Assembly (NCBI GenBank): GCA_005884685.1
Contig: VBAH01000072.1
Span: 172,755-236,754, forward strand
Source: Alphaproteobacteria bacterium
GTDB lineage: Bacteria; Pseudomonadota; Alphaproteobacteria; Rhizobiales; Xanthobacteraceae
Direction of reading: 5' to 3'
Length of the DNA stretch: 64,000 nt
The position numbers and the translations under genes are program-made. The notes under the pieces were generated by a model. The model did no database searches. It had not been told where the DNA came from and saw only the letters and a list, made by a program, of their open reading frames with translations. Each line of letters begins with the position of its first letter. Position 1 is the stretch's first letter. Positions 7,125 to 16,529 of this stretch are shown piece by piece.

Positions 7125-8984
7125 GTGGACAGCGAAGCGGACACCTTGCGGCCCGTGGATGCGTTCGGGCGCGTCCTCTCGGTCACCGGCGCGCAGGCGC
7201 AGGTGCGTTTTCCCGTCGGGGGCGTGGACGACATCCGCGCGACCGTCGGCAAATTCCTCGGCATCCGCGCGGAAGGCGCACTCGTCATCGGCGTGATCAC
7301 CAAGATCGCGGTCGAGCCGAAAGGCGGCCATGGGCTGGCGCGCGAGGAATTCGCCGTCGGTGCGCTCGACATGCTCGGCGAGATCAAAGGCAACGACACC
7401 GGCAAGCCGTTCTTCCAGCGCGGCGTCACCGAATATCCGATGATTGGCGACGCGGTCAGCGCCATCACGCAGCGCGAGCTGAAGCTGATCTTCGACCTCT
7501 CCGGCCCGGGCACGATCGACATCGGCGCACTGCAGCAGGACCCATCGATCCACGCCTACATCAACGTCGACGACATGGTGCGCAAGCACTTCGCGGTGTT
7601 CGGCACCACCGGCGTCGGCAAGTCGAGCGGCATCGCGGTGCTGTTGCGCCAAATCCTCGAGGCGCGGCCGGACCTGCGCGTGTTCCTGATCGACCCGCAC
7701 AACGAATACAATCAATGCTTCGACGACCGCGCGCAGACGATGTCGCCGAAGAACCTCAAGCTGCCGTTCTGGCTGTTCAACTTCGAGGAAATCGTCGACG
7801 TGTTCTTCCGCGGCCGGCCGGGCGTGGAGGATGAGGTCGAGATCCTCTCCGAGGTGATCCCAATCGCCAAGGTGATGTTCCAGCCGAACGCCGGCCCGGG
7901 CACGAGCGCGCGGCGTCTCGTGCGCAACGATCCGAAATCCTCCGGCGTGACCGTCGATACGCCGGTGCCGTACCGGCTTGAGGACCTGATCCGTCTGATC
8001 GACGAGCGCATGGGCAAGCTCGAGAATCGCGCGATGTGGGCGAAGTATCATCGCCTGATCACGCGCATCGAGACCGCGCGCAACGATCCGCGCTACGGCT
8101 TCATGTTCGACAACGCGAACGTCGGCGGCGACACCATGGTGGAAACGCTCGCCACGCTGTTCCGGCTGCCGCCGAACGGCATGCCGATGACGATCATGCA
8201 GCTCGCCGGCTTCCCGGCCGAGGTAGTCGACGCGGTCGTTTCCGTGCTGCTGCGCATGGCCTTCGAATTCGGGCTGTGGAGCGACGGCGCGTTTCCGCTG
8301 CTCTGCGTCTGCGAAGAGGCGCACCGCTACGCGCCGTCCGATCGCACCATCGGTTTCGGCCCGACACGAAAAGCTGTGTCGCGCATCGCCAAGGAAGGCC
8401 GCAAGTACGGTGTTTTCCTCGGGCTGATCACGCAGCGCCCGGCGGAGCTCGACGCCACCATCATCTCGCAATGCTCGACACTGTTTGCCATGCGCATGGC
8501 GAACGACCGCGACCAGGCGATCGTGCGCTCGGCGGTGTCCGATGCGGCGGGCTCGCTGATCGGCTTCGTGCCGTCGCTCGGCACGCGCGAAGTGTTCGCC
8601 TTCGGCGAGGGTGTGGCGTTGCCGACGCGGCTGCGCTTCAAGGAGCTCGCGCCGCAGCACATCCCGCACAGTCACGCGATCACGCGCACCAGCATGGATT
8701 CGGCCCGCAATGTCGACGTCGGCTTCCTTTTGGCGGTGGTCGAGCGCTGGCGCGGCGCCACCATGAGCAATCAGGCGCGCACGCGCCCGATGAATGGCGG
8801 CGACACGGACGATCTCGCCGAGCTCGATATGATGGCGGGCAGCGAATTCTCGCGGCTGCGGCCGGACGCGCCGTTGCTGGCGCCGGTTGCGCCCGGACCG
8901 TCTCCTTCGATCCGCAAGAGCGCGACCAACCCGGAGACGTTCTTCTTTCCGGTCGACGACGGCAAGCCGCGGCTACGGCGCTGA
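7125..8984 (+). CDS. HerA-like hexameric ATPase (HAS-barrel plus DUF87)
   Basis: A 619-residue FtsK/HerA-superfamily ATPase. The N-terminal 100 or so residues form a HAS-barrel-like beta domain (GRVLSVTGAQAQVRFPVGG). Walker A is GTTGVGKS at about residues 160-167 and Walker B is LLCVCEEAH at about 391-399; ITQRPAELDATIISQC and an arginine-rich segment follow as in HerA. GTG at 7125 is preferred over TTG at 7119 because GGGAG is six bases upstream of the GTG. HerA pumps DNA and in archaea partners the nuclease NurA; no NurA gene is adjacent, and a RecD/Dda-like helicase is convergent downstream. Some relatives act in phage defence, but nothing here proves that role. Confidence 0.88.
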   Translation: MDSEADTLRPVDAFGRVLSVTGAQAQVRFPVGGVDDIRATVGKFLGIRAEGALVIGVITKIAVEPKGGHGLAREEFAVGALDMLGEIKGNDTGKPFFQRGVTEYPMIGDAVSAITQRELKLIFDLSGPGTIDIGALQQDPSIHAYINVDDMVRKHFAVFGTTGVGKSSGIAVLLRQILEARPDLRVFLIDPHNEYNQCFDDRAQTMSPKNLKLPFWLFNFEEIVDVFFRGRPGVEDEVEILSEVIPIAKVMFQPNAGPGTSARRLVRNDPKSSGVTVDTPVPYRLEDLIRLIDERMGKLENRAMWAKYHRLITRIETARNDPRYGFMFDNANVGGDTMVETLATLFRLPPNGMPMTIMQLAGFPAEVVDAVVSVLLRMAFEFGLWSDGAFPLLCVCEEAHRYAPSDRTIGFGPTRKAVSRIAKEGRKYGVFLGLITQRPAELDATIISQCSTLFAMRMANDRDQAIVRSAVSDAAGSLIGFVPSLGTREVFAFGEGVALPTRLRFKELAPQHIPHSHAITRTSMDSARNVDVGFLLAVVERWRGATMSNQARTRPMNGGDTDDLAELDMMAGSEFSRLRPDAPLLAPVAPGPSPSIRKSATNPETFFFPVDDGKPRLRR

Positions 8985-8991
8985 CATCACC

Positions 8992-9129
<138 letters not shown>

Positions 9130-9132
9130 ACA

Positions 9133-10242
9133 TCAAACCACCACCGTCAGCCGCTTCGCCGCGCGCGTGATGCCGGTGTAGAGCCAGCGCTCGCGGCTGT
9201 CGGGAAACGCGAAGGACTCGTCGAACAGCACCACGTCATCCCATTGCGAGCCCTGCGCCTTGTGCACGGTCAGCACGTAGCCATAGTCGAACTCGTCGTA
9301 TTTCTTGCGGCTCTGCCAATCGATGGTTTCGATCTTGCCGCTGAAACACTCCGGCCGCACCGAAACCCTCACGCCCTTGCCGGCAAAGCCTTCGTCCGGC
9401 GTGAGCCGCAGCCGCAAGATCTGCCGCCGCGTGGTCGGCCGCTGTGCGACATTCCACAGGCCGCCGTTGAACAGCCCCTTGCGGCGGTTGTTGCGCAGGC
9501 AGACGAGCTTGTCGCCCGCAAGCGGCAGCGGATCGTCCAGCCCGCGGCGCTCACGCATGCGCTGGTTATAGGCGCGCCGCGTGTTGTTGCGCCCCACCAG
9601 AATCTGATCTGTCTCGAGCGCGCGCTGCGGGTCGAAGGCATCCTTCGTAACCACGCTGGTCAGCCCATAGTCGCCAGGGACGAGCCGTTGGCCTGCGCGC
9701 ACCTGCATCGAGAGCCGCACGATCGGGTCGTCCTGCGCCTGGCGATGCACCTCGGTCAGCATCGCGTCCGGCTCGGCATCGGTGAAGAAGCCGCCGCCCG
9801 CGATCGGCGGCAGCTGCGCGGGATCGCCGAGGACAAGCACCGGAACGCCGAACGACATCAGGTCGCGCCCGAGCTCCGCGTCGACCATCGAGCACTCGTC
9901 GATCACGATCAGCGCGGCCTTCGAGGCGGGGCTATCGTCCCACAATTCGAAGTTCGGCGTCTCCTCGCCGCTCTCGCGCGCCCGGTAGATCAGGCTGTGG
10001 ATCGTGGATGCGCCGGCACAGCCCTTGGCGCGCATCACCAGCGCGGCCTTGCCGGTGAACGCTGCGAACTTCACCTCGCCGTCGATGTGCGCCGCGAGAT
10101 GGCGCGCGAGCGTGGTCTTGCCGGTGCCGGCATAGCCGAAAAGGCGGAACAGCAAGGGCGTGCCGCTCGTCCCCGGCCCGTCCTTGAGCCAGCCGGCGAC
10201 CGCCTTGAGGGCCGCGTCCTGATGGGGCGTGAATTCGGGCAT
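9133..10242 (-). CDS. RecD/Dda-like superfamily 1 DNA helicase
   Basis: A 369-residue helicase. The start MPEFTPHQDAALKAVAGWL is chosen because upstream sequence is not helicase-like. Motif I (Walker A) is GYAGTGKTTLA at about residues 34-44; motif Ia is AAFTGKAAL; motif II is VIDECSMVD; motif III is GDPAQLPPI; the C-terminal UvrD_C_2 motifs are YGYVLTVHKAQGSQWDDVVL and RWLYTGITRAAKRL. This is the compact T4 Dda/RecD-type layout without RecBC partners. It probably unwinds DNA in repair or replication restart. It converges on the HerA-like gene. Confidence 0.9.
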   Translation of the reverse strand: MPEFTPHQDAALKAVAGWLKDGPGTSGTPLLFRLFGYAGTGKTTLARHLAAHIDGEVKFAAFTGKAALVMRAKGCAGASTIHSLIYRARESGEETPNFELWDDSPASKAALIVIDECSMVDAELGRDLMSFGVPVLVLGDPAQLPPIAGGGFFTDAEPDAMLTEVHRQAQDDPIVRLSMQVRAGQRLVPGDYGLTSVVTKDAFDPQRALETDQILVGRNNTRRAYNQRMRERRGLDDPLPLAGDKLVCLRNNRRKGLFNGGLWNVAQRPTTRRQILRLRLTPDEGFAGKGVRVSVRPECFSGKIETIDWQSRKKYDEFDYGYVLTVHKAQGSQWDDVVLFDESFAFPDSRERWLYTGITRAAKRLTVVV

Positions 10243-10336
10243 GAAATCCGGAATGGAGGTGCGGCGCAGCGCTTGTAGCCACGCGGCGCATTTTGAAGCA
10301 AGCTTGACCCGTGACAAAGCCATCAAGGGTGGAAAC

Positions 10337-11479
10337 GTGATCAACAAGTTTCACGTGCTCTACGTCGGGCAGATCGAGCTCGACAACATCGGGCTTTCCG
10401 GCACGCCGGCGAACGAGCGGCGCTATTCCGACGAGCGGCTGCGCGAGGCTTACTTCACGGCGCGCGAGGTGGCGCAGACCATGGACGCGCTCGGCTTCGA
10501 CGTGCTGTGGACGGCCGAGCACCATTTCCAGCGCGAGGGCTATGAGGTTTTCCCCAACCTGATTCAGCTCGGCCTGTGGCTCGCGACGCAGACCAAGCGG
10601 CTGAAGTTCGGCTGCGGCTTCAACGTGCTGCCGATGTGGCACCCGATCCGCCTCGCGGAGGATTATGCCATGGCCGACACGGTCACCGACGGCCGCATCG
10701 TGATGGGGGTCGGGCGCGGCTATCACACGCGCGAGGTCGAGAGCTTCGGCGCGCCGCTGCTCGACGCCAACAAGAATCGCGAGCTGTTCGAGGAGGGGCT
10801 GGAGCTCCTGCTCAAGTGCTTCAACGAGCCGCAATTCCATCACAAGGGCAAGTTCTACGAGGCGCCCCCGCCGGTCGATTATCGCGGCTATACCGTGCGG
10901 GACATCACGCTGGTGCCGCGACCGAAGCACCTGCCGGTGGAAATCTGGATGCCGATCGCGAGCGGCAAGACCATCGAGATGATGGCGAAGAACGGCCTCA
11001 AGGCGATGGTGACGCTCAATGGCGAGAAAATCCTCGACGACGTGATCCGCGCCTATCACGAGGCCTGCCACAAGCACGGCCGGCCGAAGAAGCTCGGCGA
11101 GGACGTGATCTGGGGCGCGGGCGTGTATCTTGGCGAGACCGAGGCCGAGGCGATCGCCAAGGTCGAGCCGGCGCATGACGAGCGCTACAAGTGGTTCGCG
11201 CCGTTCGGCTTCGTGCGCTATGCCGACGAGCAAGGCCGCACCTGGGGCTCGCCCGGAGCGCCGGCGAAAATCCCGACGCTCGCCGAAGGCGTGAAACAGA
11301 AGGCCTGGTTCTGTGGCCCGCCGAAGCAGGTGATCGAGGGCATCAAGTCGATCGAGGCGAAGTATCCCGGGCTCGAGCACTTCATGATCCATTGGGCGGA
11401 AGGAATCGGCCCGAAGGAATTCCAGGAGCAGCTCAGGTGGTTTGCCAAGGATGTGATGCCGGCGCTCAGGAACAGATGA
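10337..11479 (+). CDS. LLM class flavin-dependent oxidoreductase
   Basis: A 380-residue bacterial luciferase-like monooxygenase with the TIM-barrel fold using FMNH2. The GTG start (MINKFHVLYVGQIELDNIG) has GGTGG nearby. Family features are VLWTAEHHFQREGYEVFPNLIQLGLWLA (about residues 55-82), LPMWHPIRLAEDYAMADTVTDGRIVMGVGRGYHTREVE (about 98-135) and WMPIASGKTIEMMAKNG. It is followed after one base by a serine hydrolase gene that overlaps a Baeyer-Villiger-type monooxygenase, suggesting one transcript. A paralogue lies at 16612-17820. The substrate is unknown. Confidence 0.9.
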   Translation: MINKFHVLYVGQIELDNIGLSGTPANERRYSDERLREAYFTAREVAQTMDALGFDVLWTAEHHFQREGYEVFPNLIQLGLWLATQTKRLKFGCGFNVLPMWHPIRLAEDYAMADTVTDGRIVMGVGRGYHTREVESFGAPLLDANKNRELFEEGLELLLKCFNEPQFHHKGKFYEAPPPVDYRGYTVRDITLVPRPKHLPVEIWMPIASGKTIEMMAKNGLKAMVTLNGEKILDDVIRAYHEACHKHGRPKKLGEDVIWGAGVYLGETEAEAIAKVEPAHDERYKWFAPFGFVRYADEQGRTWGSPGAPAKIPTLAEGVKQKAWFCGPPKQVIEGIKSIEAKYPGLEHFMIHWAEGIGPKEFQEQLRWFAKDVMPALRNR

Positions 11480-11480
11480 G

Positions 11481-12668
11481 ATGAGCACCGTCGCCGTCGA
11501 GGACATGACATCCGCAATCGACTCGGCGATCGACCGCGCGCTTGCCGAGGCGCGTATCGTCGGCGCGGTGGTGCTGGTCGCGCAGGATGGAGAGATTGTT
11601 TACCGTTGTGCGGCCGGCCTTGCCGACCGCGAGCGCGGCACGCCGATGCGCGAACACGCCGTATTCCGCCTCGCCTCGCTCACCAAGCCCATCGTTACGG
11701 CGGCAGCACTGCGCATGGTCGAGCTCGGCACGATCGCGCTCGCCGACCCGGTGACGCGTTATCTGCCGGAGTTTCGGCCGGCACTGCCCGACGGAACGGC
11801 GCCGACGATCACGCTGCGCCATCTGTTGACGCACACGGCCGGGCTCTCCTACGGCTTCATGCAGCCGCCGGACGGCTCGTACCATCGCGCGGGCGTGTCC
11901 GATGGCGCCGGCGAGCCTGGCGTCTCCATGGACGAAAACCTGGCGCGCATCGCGCGCGCCGGCCTCGCCTACCCACCGGGCGAACGCTGGGGCTATTCGG
12001 TCGCAATCGATGTGCTCGGCGCGGTGATGCAGGTGGTCGAAGGCGCGGACCTCGATGCGGTCGTGCGCAAATACGTGACCGCGCCGCTCGGGCTCGACTC
12101 GATGGGCTTCGACCTAAAACCTGAGCAGCGCGACCTGTTGGTCACGCCGTATGCCGACGGCAAGCCTGCGCCGGTGCCCATTCCGGACAGCGGCATGCGG
12201 GTGCGCTTCCCCGAGGGCGTGCCGGTCTATGCCGGGCTCGCCGGCATCAACCTCGCCCCCGCGCGCGTGTTCGACAAGACCTCGTTCCGCTCCGGCGGCG
12301 GCGGCATGGTGGGGAACGCGCCCGACATGCTCACCTTCATCGAGGCGATCCGCAGCGGCGGCGGCCCGATCGTTTCGGGCGAAACAGCAAACGCGATAAT
12401 GAGCGTGCAGACCGGCGACTTCCTGATCGTGAACCGCGGACCGGGCTGGGCATTCGGCTATGGCGGCTCGATCCTCACCGATCCAAAAGCAGCGCTGACC
12501 CCGCAGTCACCCGGCACGTTCGGCTGGGGCGGCGTATGGGGACACTCGTGGTTCACCGATCGGGCCAGGCGCTTGAGCGTCGTCTCGCTCACCAACACGG
12601 CACTCGAAGGCATGATGGGCCGCTACATCCGCGATGTGCGCGACGCGATTTATGCAGACCTTGGCTGA
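11481..12668 (+). CDS. Serine hydrolase, class C beta-lactamase/EstB family
   Basis: A 395-residue cytoplasmic esterase or peptidase-like enzyme of the beta-lactamase fold. The catalytic SxxK tetrad is S66-L-T-K69 in FRLASLTKPIV; the second motif tyrosine is in ERWGYSVAIDVLGAV; a third GWGGVWGHSWF segment sits near the C-terminus. No signal peptide is seen, which argues against a periplasmic beta-lactamase and for an EstB-like esterase. It lies between two monooxygenase genes and its 3' end overlaps the second by 17 bases, so hydrolysis of an ester or lactone made by the monooxygenase is a reasonable inference. Confidence 0.88.
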   Translation: MSTVAVEDMTSAIDSAIDRALAEARIVGAVVLVAQDGEIVYRCAAGLADRERGTPMREHAVFRLASLTKPIVTAAALRMVELGTIALADPVTRYLPEFRPALPDGTAPTITLRHLLTHTAGLSYGFMQPPDGSYHRAGVSDGAGEPGVSMDENLARIARAGLAYPPGERWGYSVAIDVLGAVMQVVEGADLDAVVRKYVTAPLGLDSMGFDLKPEQRDLLVTPYADGKPAPVPIPDSGMRVRFPEGVPVYAGLAGINLAPARVFDKTSFRSGGGGMVGNAPDMLTFIEAIRSGGGPIVSGETANAIMSVQTGDFLIVNRGPGWAFGYGGSILTDPKAALTPQSPGTFGWGGVWGHSWFTDRARRLSVVSLTNTALEGMMGRYIRDVRDAIYADLG

Positions 12669-14280
12669 TCCCGTCGCGCCGCAAGCACGCGCGGGCAGCG
12701 CGGACTTCGACGTCATCGTCGTCGGCGCCGGCTTCGCCGGCCTCTATATGCTGCACCGGCTGCGCGGCATGGGTTTTTCCGTGCGCGTGCTGGAAGCCGG
12801 CAGCGGCGTCGGCGGCACGTGGTACTGGAACCGCTATCCCGGCGCGCGCTGCGACGTCGAGAGCGTGGAGTACTCCTTCCAGTTCTCGCCCGAGCTGCAG
12901 CAGGAGTGGGACTGGAGCGAACGCTACGCCGCGCAGCCGGAGCTGTTGCGTTACGCCAATCATGTCGCTGATCGCTTCGACCTGCGCCGCGACATCGCGT
13001 TCGACACGCGCGTGACAACCGCGACGTTTGACGACGCGGCGAACCGCTGGGTGATCGAGACGGACAGCGGGAAACGCCTCTCGACAAACTATTGCGTGAT
13101 GGCGACCGGTTGCCTCTCGGTGCCGAACGAGCCGAAGTTCAAGGGCACCGAAACATTCGCCGGACCGACCTATCACACCGGCCGGTGGCCGCATGAGGGC
13201 GTCGACTTCAGCGCCCGGCGGGTCGGCATCATCGGCACCGGCTCGTCGGCGGTGCAATCGATCCCGCTGATCGCCGACCAGGCCGCTCACTTGTACGTGT
13301 TCCAGCGCACGCCGAGCTTCGTCGTGCCGGCGCGCAACGTGCCGCTCGATCCGCGAGAGCGGGAAGCGATCAAGGCCGAGTATCCGGCGCTGCGCGCACT
13401 GGCCAAGACGCGGCGCAACGGACTGTTTTGCGAGACCCGCAATGTCTCGGCGCTTGCGGTCAGCGACGAAGAGCGCGAGCGCGCCTTTCGTGAGCGCTAC
13501 GACCGCGGCGGGCTTTGCTATACCGGCACGTTCAACGATCTCCTGGTCGACAGGCGCTCAAACGAGGCCGCCGCGGATTTCCTGCGCGCGCGCATCCGCG
13601 AGGCGGTGCACGATCCCGAAACCGCGGAGACGCTCTGTCCGCGCACGGTGGTCGGCGGCAAACGGCTCTGCATCGACACCGGCTATTACGAAACCTTCAA
13701 CCGCGACAACGTCACACTGATCGACCTGAACAAGGCGCCGCTCGAACAGATCACGCGCGACGGCCTGATCGCGGGCGGCAAGGCCTATACGCTCGACGCG
13801 GTCGTTTATGCGATCGGATTCGACGCGATGACCGGCGCGCTCACCCGCATCGACATCCACGGCAAAGACGGCACGCGGCTTGCCGAGAAATGGGCCGAAG
13901 GGCCGCGCACCTATCTGGGGCTGGGCATTGCGGGATTTCCCAATCTCTTCACCGTCACCGGCCCGGGCAGCCCGTCGGTGCTGACCAACATGCTGCCGAC
14001 GATCGAGCAACACGTCGACTGGATCGCGGATTGCATCGGCACGATGCGCAAACGAAACTTCCGCCGCATCGAGGCGACACCGGAGGCCGAGACCGCGTGG
14101 GTGGCCGAAGTCAATCGCATCGCCGACGGCACGCTCTTTCCCACCTGCAATTCCTGGTATCTCGGCGCGAACATCCCGGGAAAGCCGCGCGTGTTCATGC
14201 CCTATATCGGCTTTCCGCCCTACGTCGAGAAATGCAACGAGGTTGCGGCGAGCGGATATTCGGGCTTCGCGCTGAGCTAG
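12652..14280 (+). CDS. Flavin-containing Baeyer-Villiger-type monooxygenase
   Basis: A 542-residue class B flavoprotein monooxygenase (cyclohexanone monooxygenase-like), using FAD and NADPH to convert ketones to esters or lactones. The FAD Rossmann motif is VVGAGFAGLYMLHRL (about residues 23-37), followed by GVGGTWYWNRYPGARCDVES; the diagnostic FxGxxxHxxxW fingerprint reads FAGPTYHTGRW at about 169-179; the NADPH Rossmann motif is GIIGTGSSAVQSIP. The ATG at 12652 lies inside the end of the upstream serine hydrolase gene; an ATG at 12634 would overlap more. It converges on the Fe-S protein gene with a four-base overlap. Confidence 0.93.
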   Translation: MQTLADPVAPQARAGSADFDVIVVGAGFAGLYMLHRLRGMGFSVRVLEAGSGVGGTWYWNRYPGARCDVESVEYSFQFSPELQQEWDWSERYAAQPELLRYANHVADRFDLRRDIAFDTRVTTATFDDAANRWVIETDSGKRLSTNYCVMATGCLSVPNEPKFKGTETFAGPTYHTGRWPHEGVDFSARRVGIIGTGSSAVQSIPLIADQAAHLYVFQRTPSFVVPARNVPLDPREREAIKAEYPALRALAKTRRNGLFCETRNVSALAVSDEERERAFRERYDRGGLCYTGTFNDLLVDRRSNEAAADFLRARIREAVHDPETAETLCPRTVVGGKRLCIDTGYYETFNRDNVTLIDLNKAPLEQITRDGLIAGGKAYTLDAVVYAIGFDAMTGALTRIDIHGKDGTRLAEKWAEGPRTYLGLGIAGFPNLFTVTGPGSPSVLTNMLPTIEQHVDWIADCIGTMRKRNFRRIEATPEAETAWVAEVNRIADGTLFPTCNSWYLGANIPGKPRVFMPYIGFPPYVEKCNEVAASGYSGFALS

Positions 14281-15617
14281 GGCACGCCAGCGCCGACGAG
14301 CGGCAACGGCTGATCGGCGATCATGCCGTTGATGACGACATTGCGCGCCAGGACGGGATCGAGGCCGTGCTGGGCAATGAGGTCGCTGCACTCGGCCAAA
14401 ATGGCGTCGGCATCCTGCGTGATCTTCAGGTGCTTGTAATGATCCTCATGCGCGAAGCCCATGCTTTGGCCGACGAGCTCCAGGAGATTCACGATGCGGA
14501 ACGGCCAGTCGCGCTCATGCGCGCACAACTCGCGCTGGTCGGAATGATAGATCGTCGCGAGCGCCTCGATGCCCGCCTCGCGCGCAGCCTCCAGCTCCTT
14601 GAGCTGAAGCTCGCGCTTGTAGGCAGGCAGCATCGCGAGATTGAAACTCTGCAGCCCGACCGCGGGCTGGTGCAGGTCGACCAGTTCGATCCCGGGTAGC
14701 GCCCGCAGGATATCCTCCGCCGCCTCGACCACACCGGAAATGCCGGGATGCTTGTGCAAGGCGACGCGCAGCGCCACGCGCTGGCGCAGCAGCGGCCGCA
14801 GCTCGTCCAGGTGGCGCCGCAGAAAACGCATGAAGGGCGTCATGTCGAACGGCTTCTCGCGCCCCGCTCTTTCGAAGGTCGGCAGCATCACCTCGGTGAA
14901 CTGCACGAAGCAGCTCGGACACCAGGAGACGACTTCACCGGATTTGCTGGTCGCGAGCTTGTCGATGGTGTTGCCCGCAAACCGCCCCGAGGTATCGGCG
15001 TCGCCGGCGCGAAGCTGCAACACGCCGCAGCAATGCGTCGGACCGCCCATGACACGATAGCTCACGCCCAGCGCATCCATGATGTCGAGGCAAAGCAGCG
15101 GGATGTGCGGCGTCTTGAGCACGTTGCAGCCGGTGTAGAACACGACGTCGGGTTCGCGTTCGGGCTCCGCCCGCAACGGCGCGGTGCTCGGGCGCTGCCC
15201 GAGCCGCTCCAGCGCCGCGTCGCTGAGCTGCAGCCGCGAGAGCACGGTGACATCCTGGTTCAGCTTGCGGAAATTCTCGACGCCGGTGCGGCGGCGCTCC
15301 ACCGGGTCGCCCTTGGCTTTTGCCATTGCCAGCCGCGCGACCGACAGCAAGAACCGTGGATTGACGCCGTAGTCGCAGGCCTTGATGCACTCGCCGCTCA
15401 TGATGCAGCTGCTCGCCCAATTGCGCGATGCTTCGGGACCCGCGCCAGGCCGAACGATATCGAGCACGCCGCTCACCACCGCTTGCGGATCGGCGTCAGC
15501 GATTCCCGCGGCCCCCGTGATCGGGCAGGCGGTGAAACAGGCGCCGCACTTGGTGCAGGCGTCGAGCATATCGTCGACGCGCGCCGCAAGAGCAGACTCG
15601 AATGTCATCTCGCTCAT
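14277..15617 (-). CDS. Fe-S binding CCG-domain oxidoreductase subunit (GlpC/HdrB-like)
   Basis: A 446-residue electron-transfer protein. The first 4Fe-4S motif is C21xxC24xxC27xxxC31 (ACTKCGACFTACP); the second is SCIMSGECIKACDYG at about residues 70-85. A cysteine-rich domain follows with YTGCN...GGPTHCCGV and SWCPSC, as in glycolate oxidase GlcF or heterodisulfide reductase HdrB. The second cysteine-rich domain looks degenerate: the expected Cys and CCG positions read LHKHPGISG and AVGLQS. A c-type cytochrome gene follows 30 bases upstream of its start, on the same strand, so the pair may pass electrons to the membrane chain. The donor is not encoded nearby. Confidence 0.85.
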   Translation of the reverse strand: MSEMTFESALAARVDDMLDACTKCGACFTACPITGAAGIADADPQAVVSGVLDIVRPGAGPEASRNWASSCIMSGECIKACDYGVNPRFLLSVARLAMAKAKGDPVERRRTGVENFRKLNQDVTVLSRLQLSDAALERLGQRPSTAPLRAEPEREPDVVFYTGCNVLKTPHIPLLCLDIMDALGVSYRVMGGPTHCCGVLQLRAGDADTSGRFAGNTIDKLATSKSGEVVSWCPSCFVQFTEVMLPTFERAGREKPFDMTPFMRFLRRHLDELRPLLRQRVALRVALHKHPGISGVVEAAEDILRALPGIELVDLHQPAVGLQSFNLAMLPAYKRELQLKELEAAREAGIEALATIYHSDQRELCAHERDWPFRIVNLLELVGQSMGFAHEDHYKHLKITQDADAILAECSDLIAQHGLDPVLARNVVINGMIADQPLPLVGAGVP

Positions 15618-15647
15618 CGTGTTCCCGCCATGCCGAAAATCAGAGAG

Positions 15648-16151
15648 CTATTGCGCCCATTTTTTGAAGTCATCTTCCTTGACGTCGGGCAGCTTCTTCA
15701 GAAACGCCACCACCGACCAGATTTCCGGGTCTTCCATGCCGGTCGCGCCGAAGCTCGGCATGCCGGTCATGTTGATGCCGTTCTTGATCACCCAGAACAG
15801 ATGGCGCGGCTCGCGCTCCGTTACGACCTTGGTGAGGTCGGGCGGATCGGGGCGCAGACCTTCGGAGAACTTCTGCCAGTCGACGCCGGGGCCGCCATGA
15901 CAGTTGGTGCAGCCGCGCGCCATGTAGGCCTTCGCGCCGGCCTGGATTTTCTCCGGCGTGTCGTAGCCGGCAGGCGGAGGCGTGGTGGCGTTGCGGTCGA
16001 CCGAGGCCATGCGCACCTTGATCAATGCCCAAGACACCGGCGCGGGCTCCGGATTGGTCGCCGCCACGTTGAAGAACCCGCCGAAGAAGAACACCAGCGC
16101 CGCGATGCCGACGATGACCGCCAGGATTCCGATCAGGGTGAACAGGCGCAT
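15648..16151 (-). CDS. Membrane-anchored c-type cytochrome
   Basis: A 167-residue protein. The start MRLFTLIGILAVIVGIAALVFFF gives an N-terminal membrane anchor (residues about 3-24), with the rest periplasmic. Haem attachment is C81TNCH85, and the likely axial Met is in NGINMTGMPSFG; the C-terminal helix reads DPEIWSVVAFLKKLP. This is the class I mono-haem pattern. It precedes the Fe-S/CCG gene in the same direction with a 30-base gap, which suggests a shared transcript and an electron-transfer pair. Confidence 0.9.
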   Translation of the reverse strand: MRLFTLIGILAVIVGIAALVFFFGGFFNVAATNPEPAPVSWALIKVRMASVDRNATTPPPAGYDTPEKIQAGAKAYMARGCTNCHGGPGVDWQKFSEGLRPDPPDLTKVVTEREPRHLFWVIKNGINMTGMPSFGATGMEDPEIWSVVAFLKKLPDVKEDDFKKWAQ

Positions 16152-16226
16152 GGCGGTTCTCCGGCTCCGTTGGACGATCTGAAGTAACGAATGGGCACGC
16201 CGTGAAGTTTCGCGCGCGCCCAAAAA

Positions 16227-16505
16227 TCAGCTGAACATCCGCTCGCCCTGCTGGTCCACGATCTGGCGCGCCTTGCCGAGCGAGAACTCGACCGCGTCGT
16301 CATACGAGGCGTGGCGATCGGCGCGAATGAACTTGTGTTCCTTCACGCTGCCGCCGAAGTCCTTGGAGATGATTCCGGCGGTCTGATACTGCCCTTCGGA
16401 CTTGTAGGGCGCGGCGCGGATGGTGAAGCCGTTGTACTCGACCGGCTCGCTCGCCTTTTCGGCGCTGTCCGACGAGCCGCCGAACAGGGATTTCCAGAAC
16501 GACAT
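16227..16505 (-). CDS. HlyU family protein
   Basis: A 92-residue protein, the usual HlyU length. The N-terminus MSFWKSLFGG is the common short amphipathic start; the core EYNGFTIRAAPYKSEGQYQTAGIISKDF and EHKFIRADRHASYDDAVEFSLGKARQIVDQQGE is family-diagnostic. HlyU of Vibrio is a winged-helix regulator of haemolysin, but this small Pfam HlyU family of alphaproteobacteria is a different, poorly characterised group, so a regulatory role should not be assumed. Confidence 0.85.
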   Translation of the reverse strand: MSFWKSLFGGSSDSAEKASEPVEYNGFTIRAAPYKSEGQYQTAGIISKDFGGSVKEHKFIRADRHASYDDAVEFSLGKARQIVDQQGERMFS

Positions 16506-16529
16506 GGACCCTCGCTGCCGTTGTAGTCT

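Noticed and set aside
6906..8675. Long open frame antisense to the HerA-like gene
   Set aside because: No recognisable protein features, and the plus strand has Walker A, Walker B and a good start.
11481..12668. Antibiotic beta-lactamase
   Set aside because: There is no signal peptide, and EstB-like esterases share the SxxK fold; context suggests ester hydrolysis.
12652..14280. Reading the monooxygenase as a simple pyridine nucleotide-disulfide reductase
   Set aside because: The FxGxxxHxxxW fingerprint between two Rossmann motifs is specific for Baeyer-Villiger-type/class B monooxygenases.
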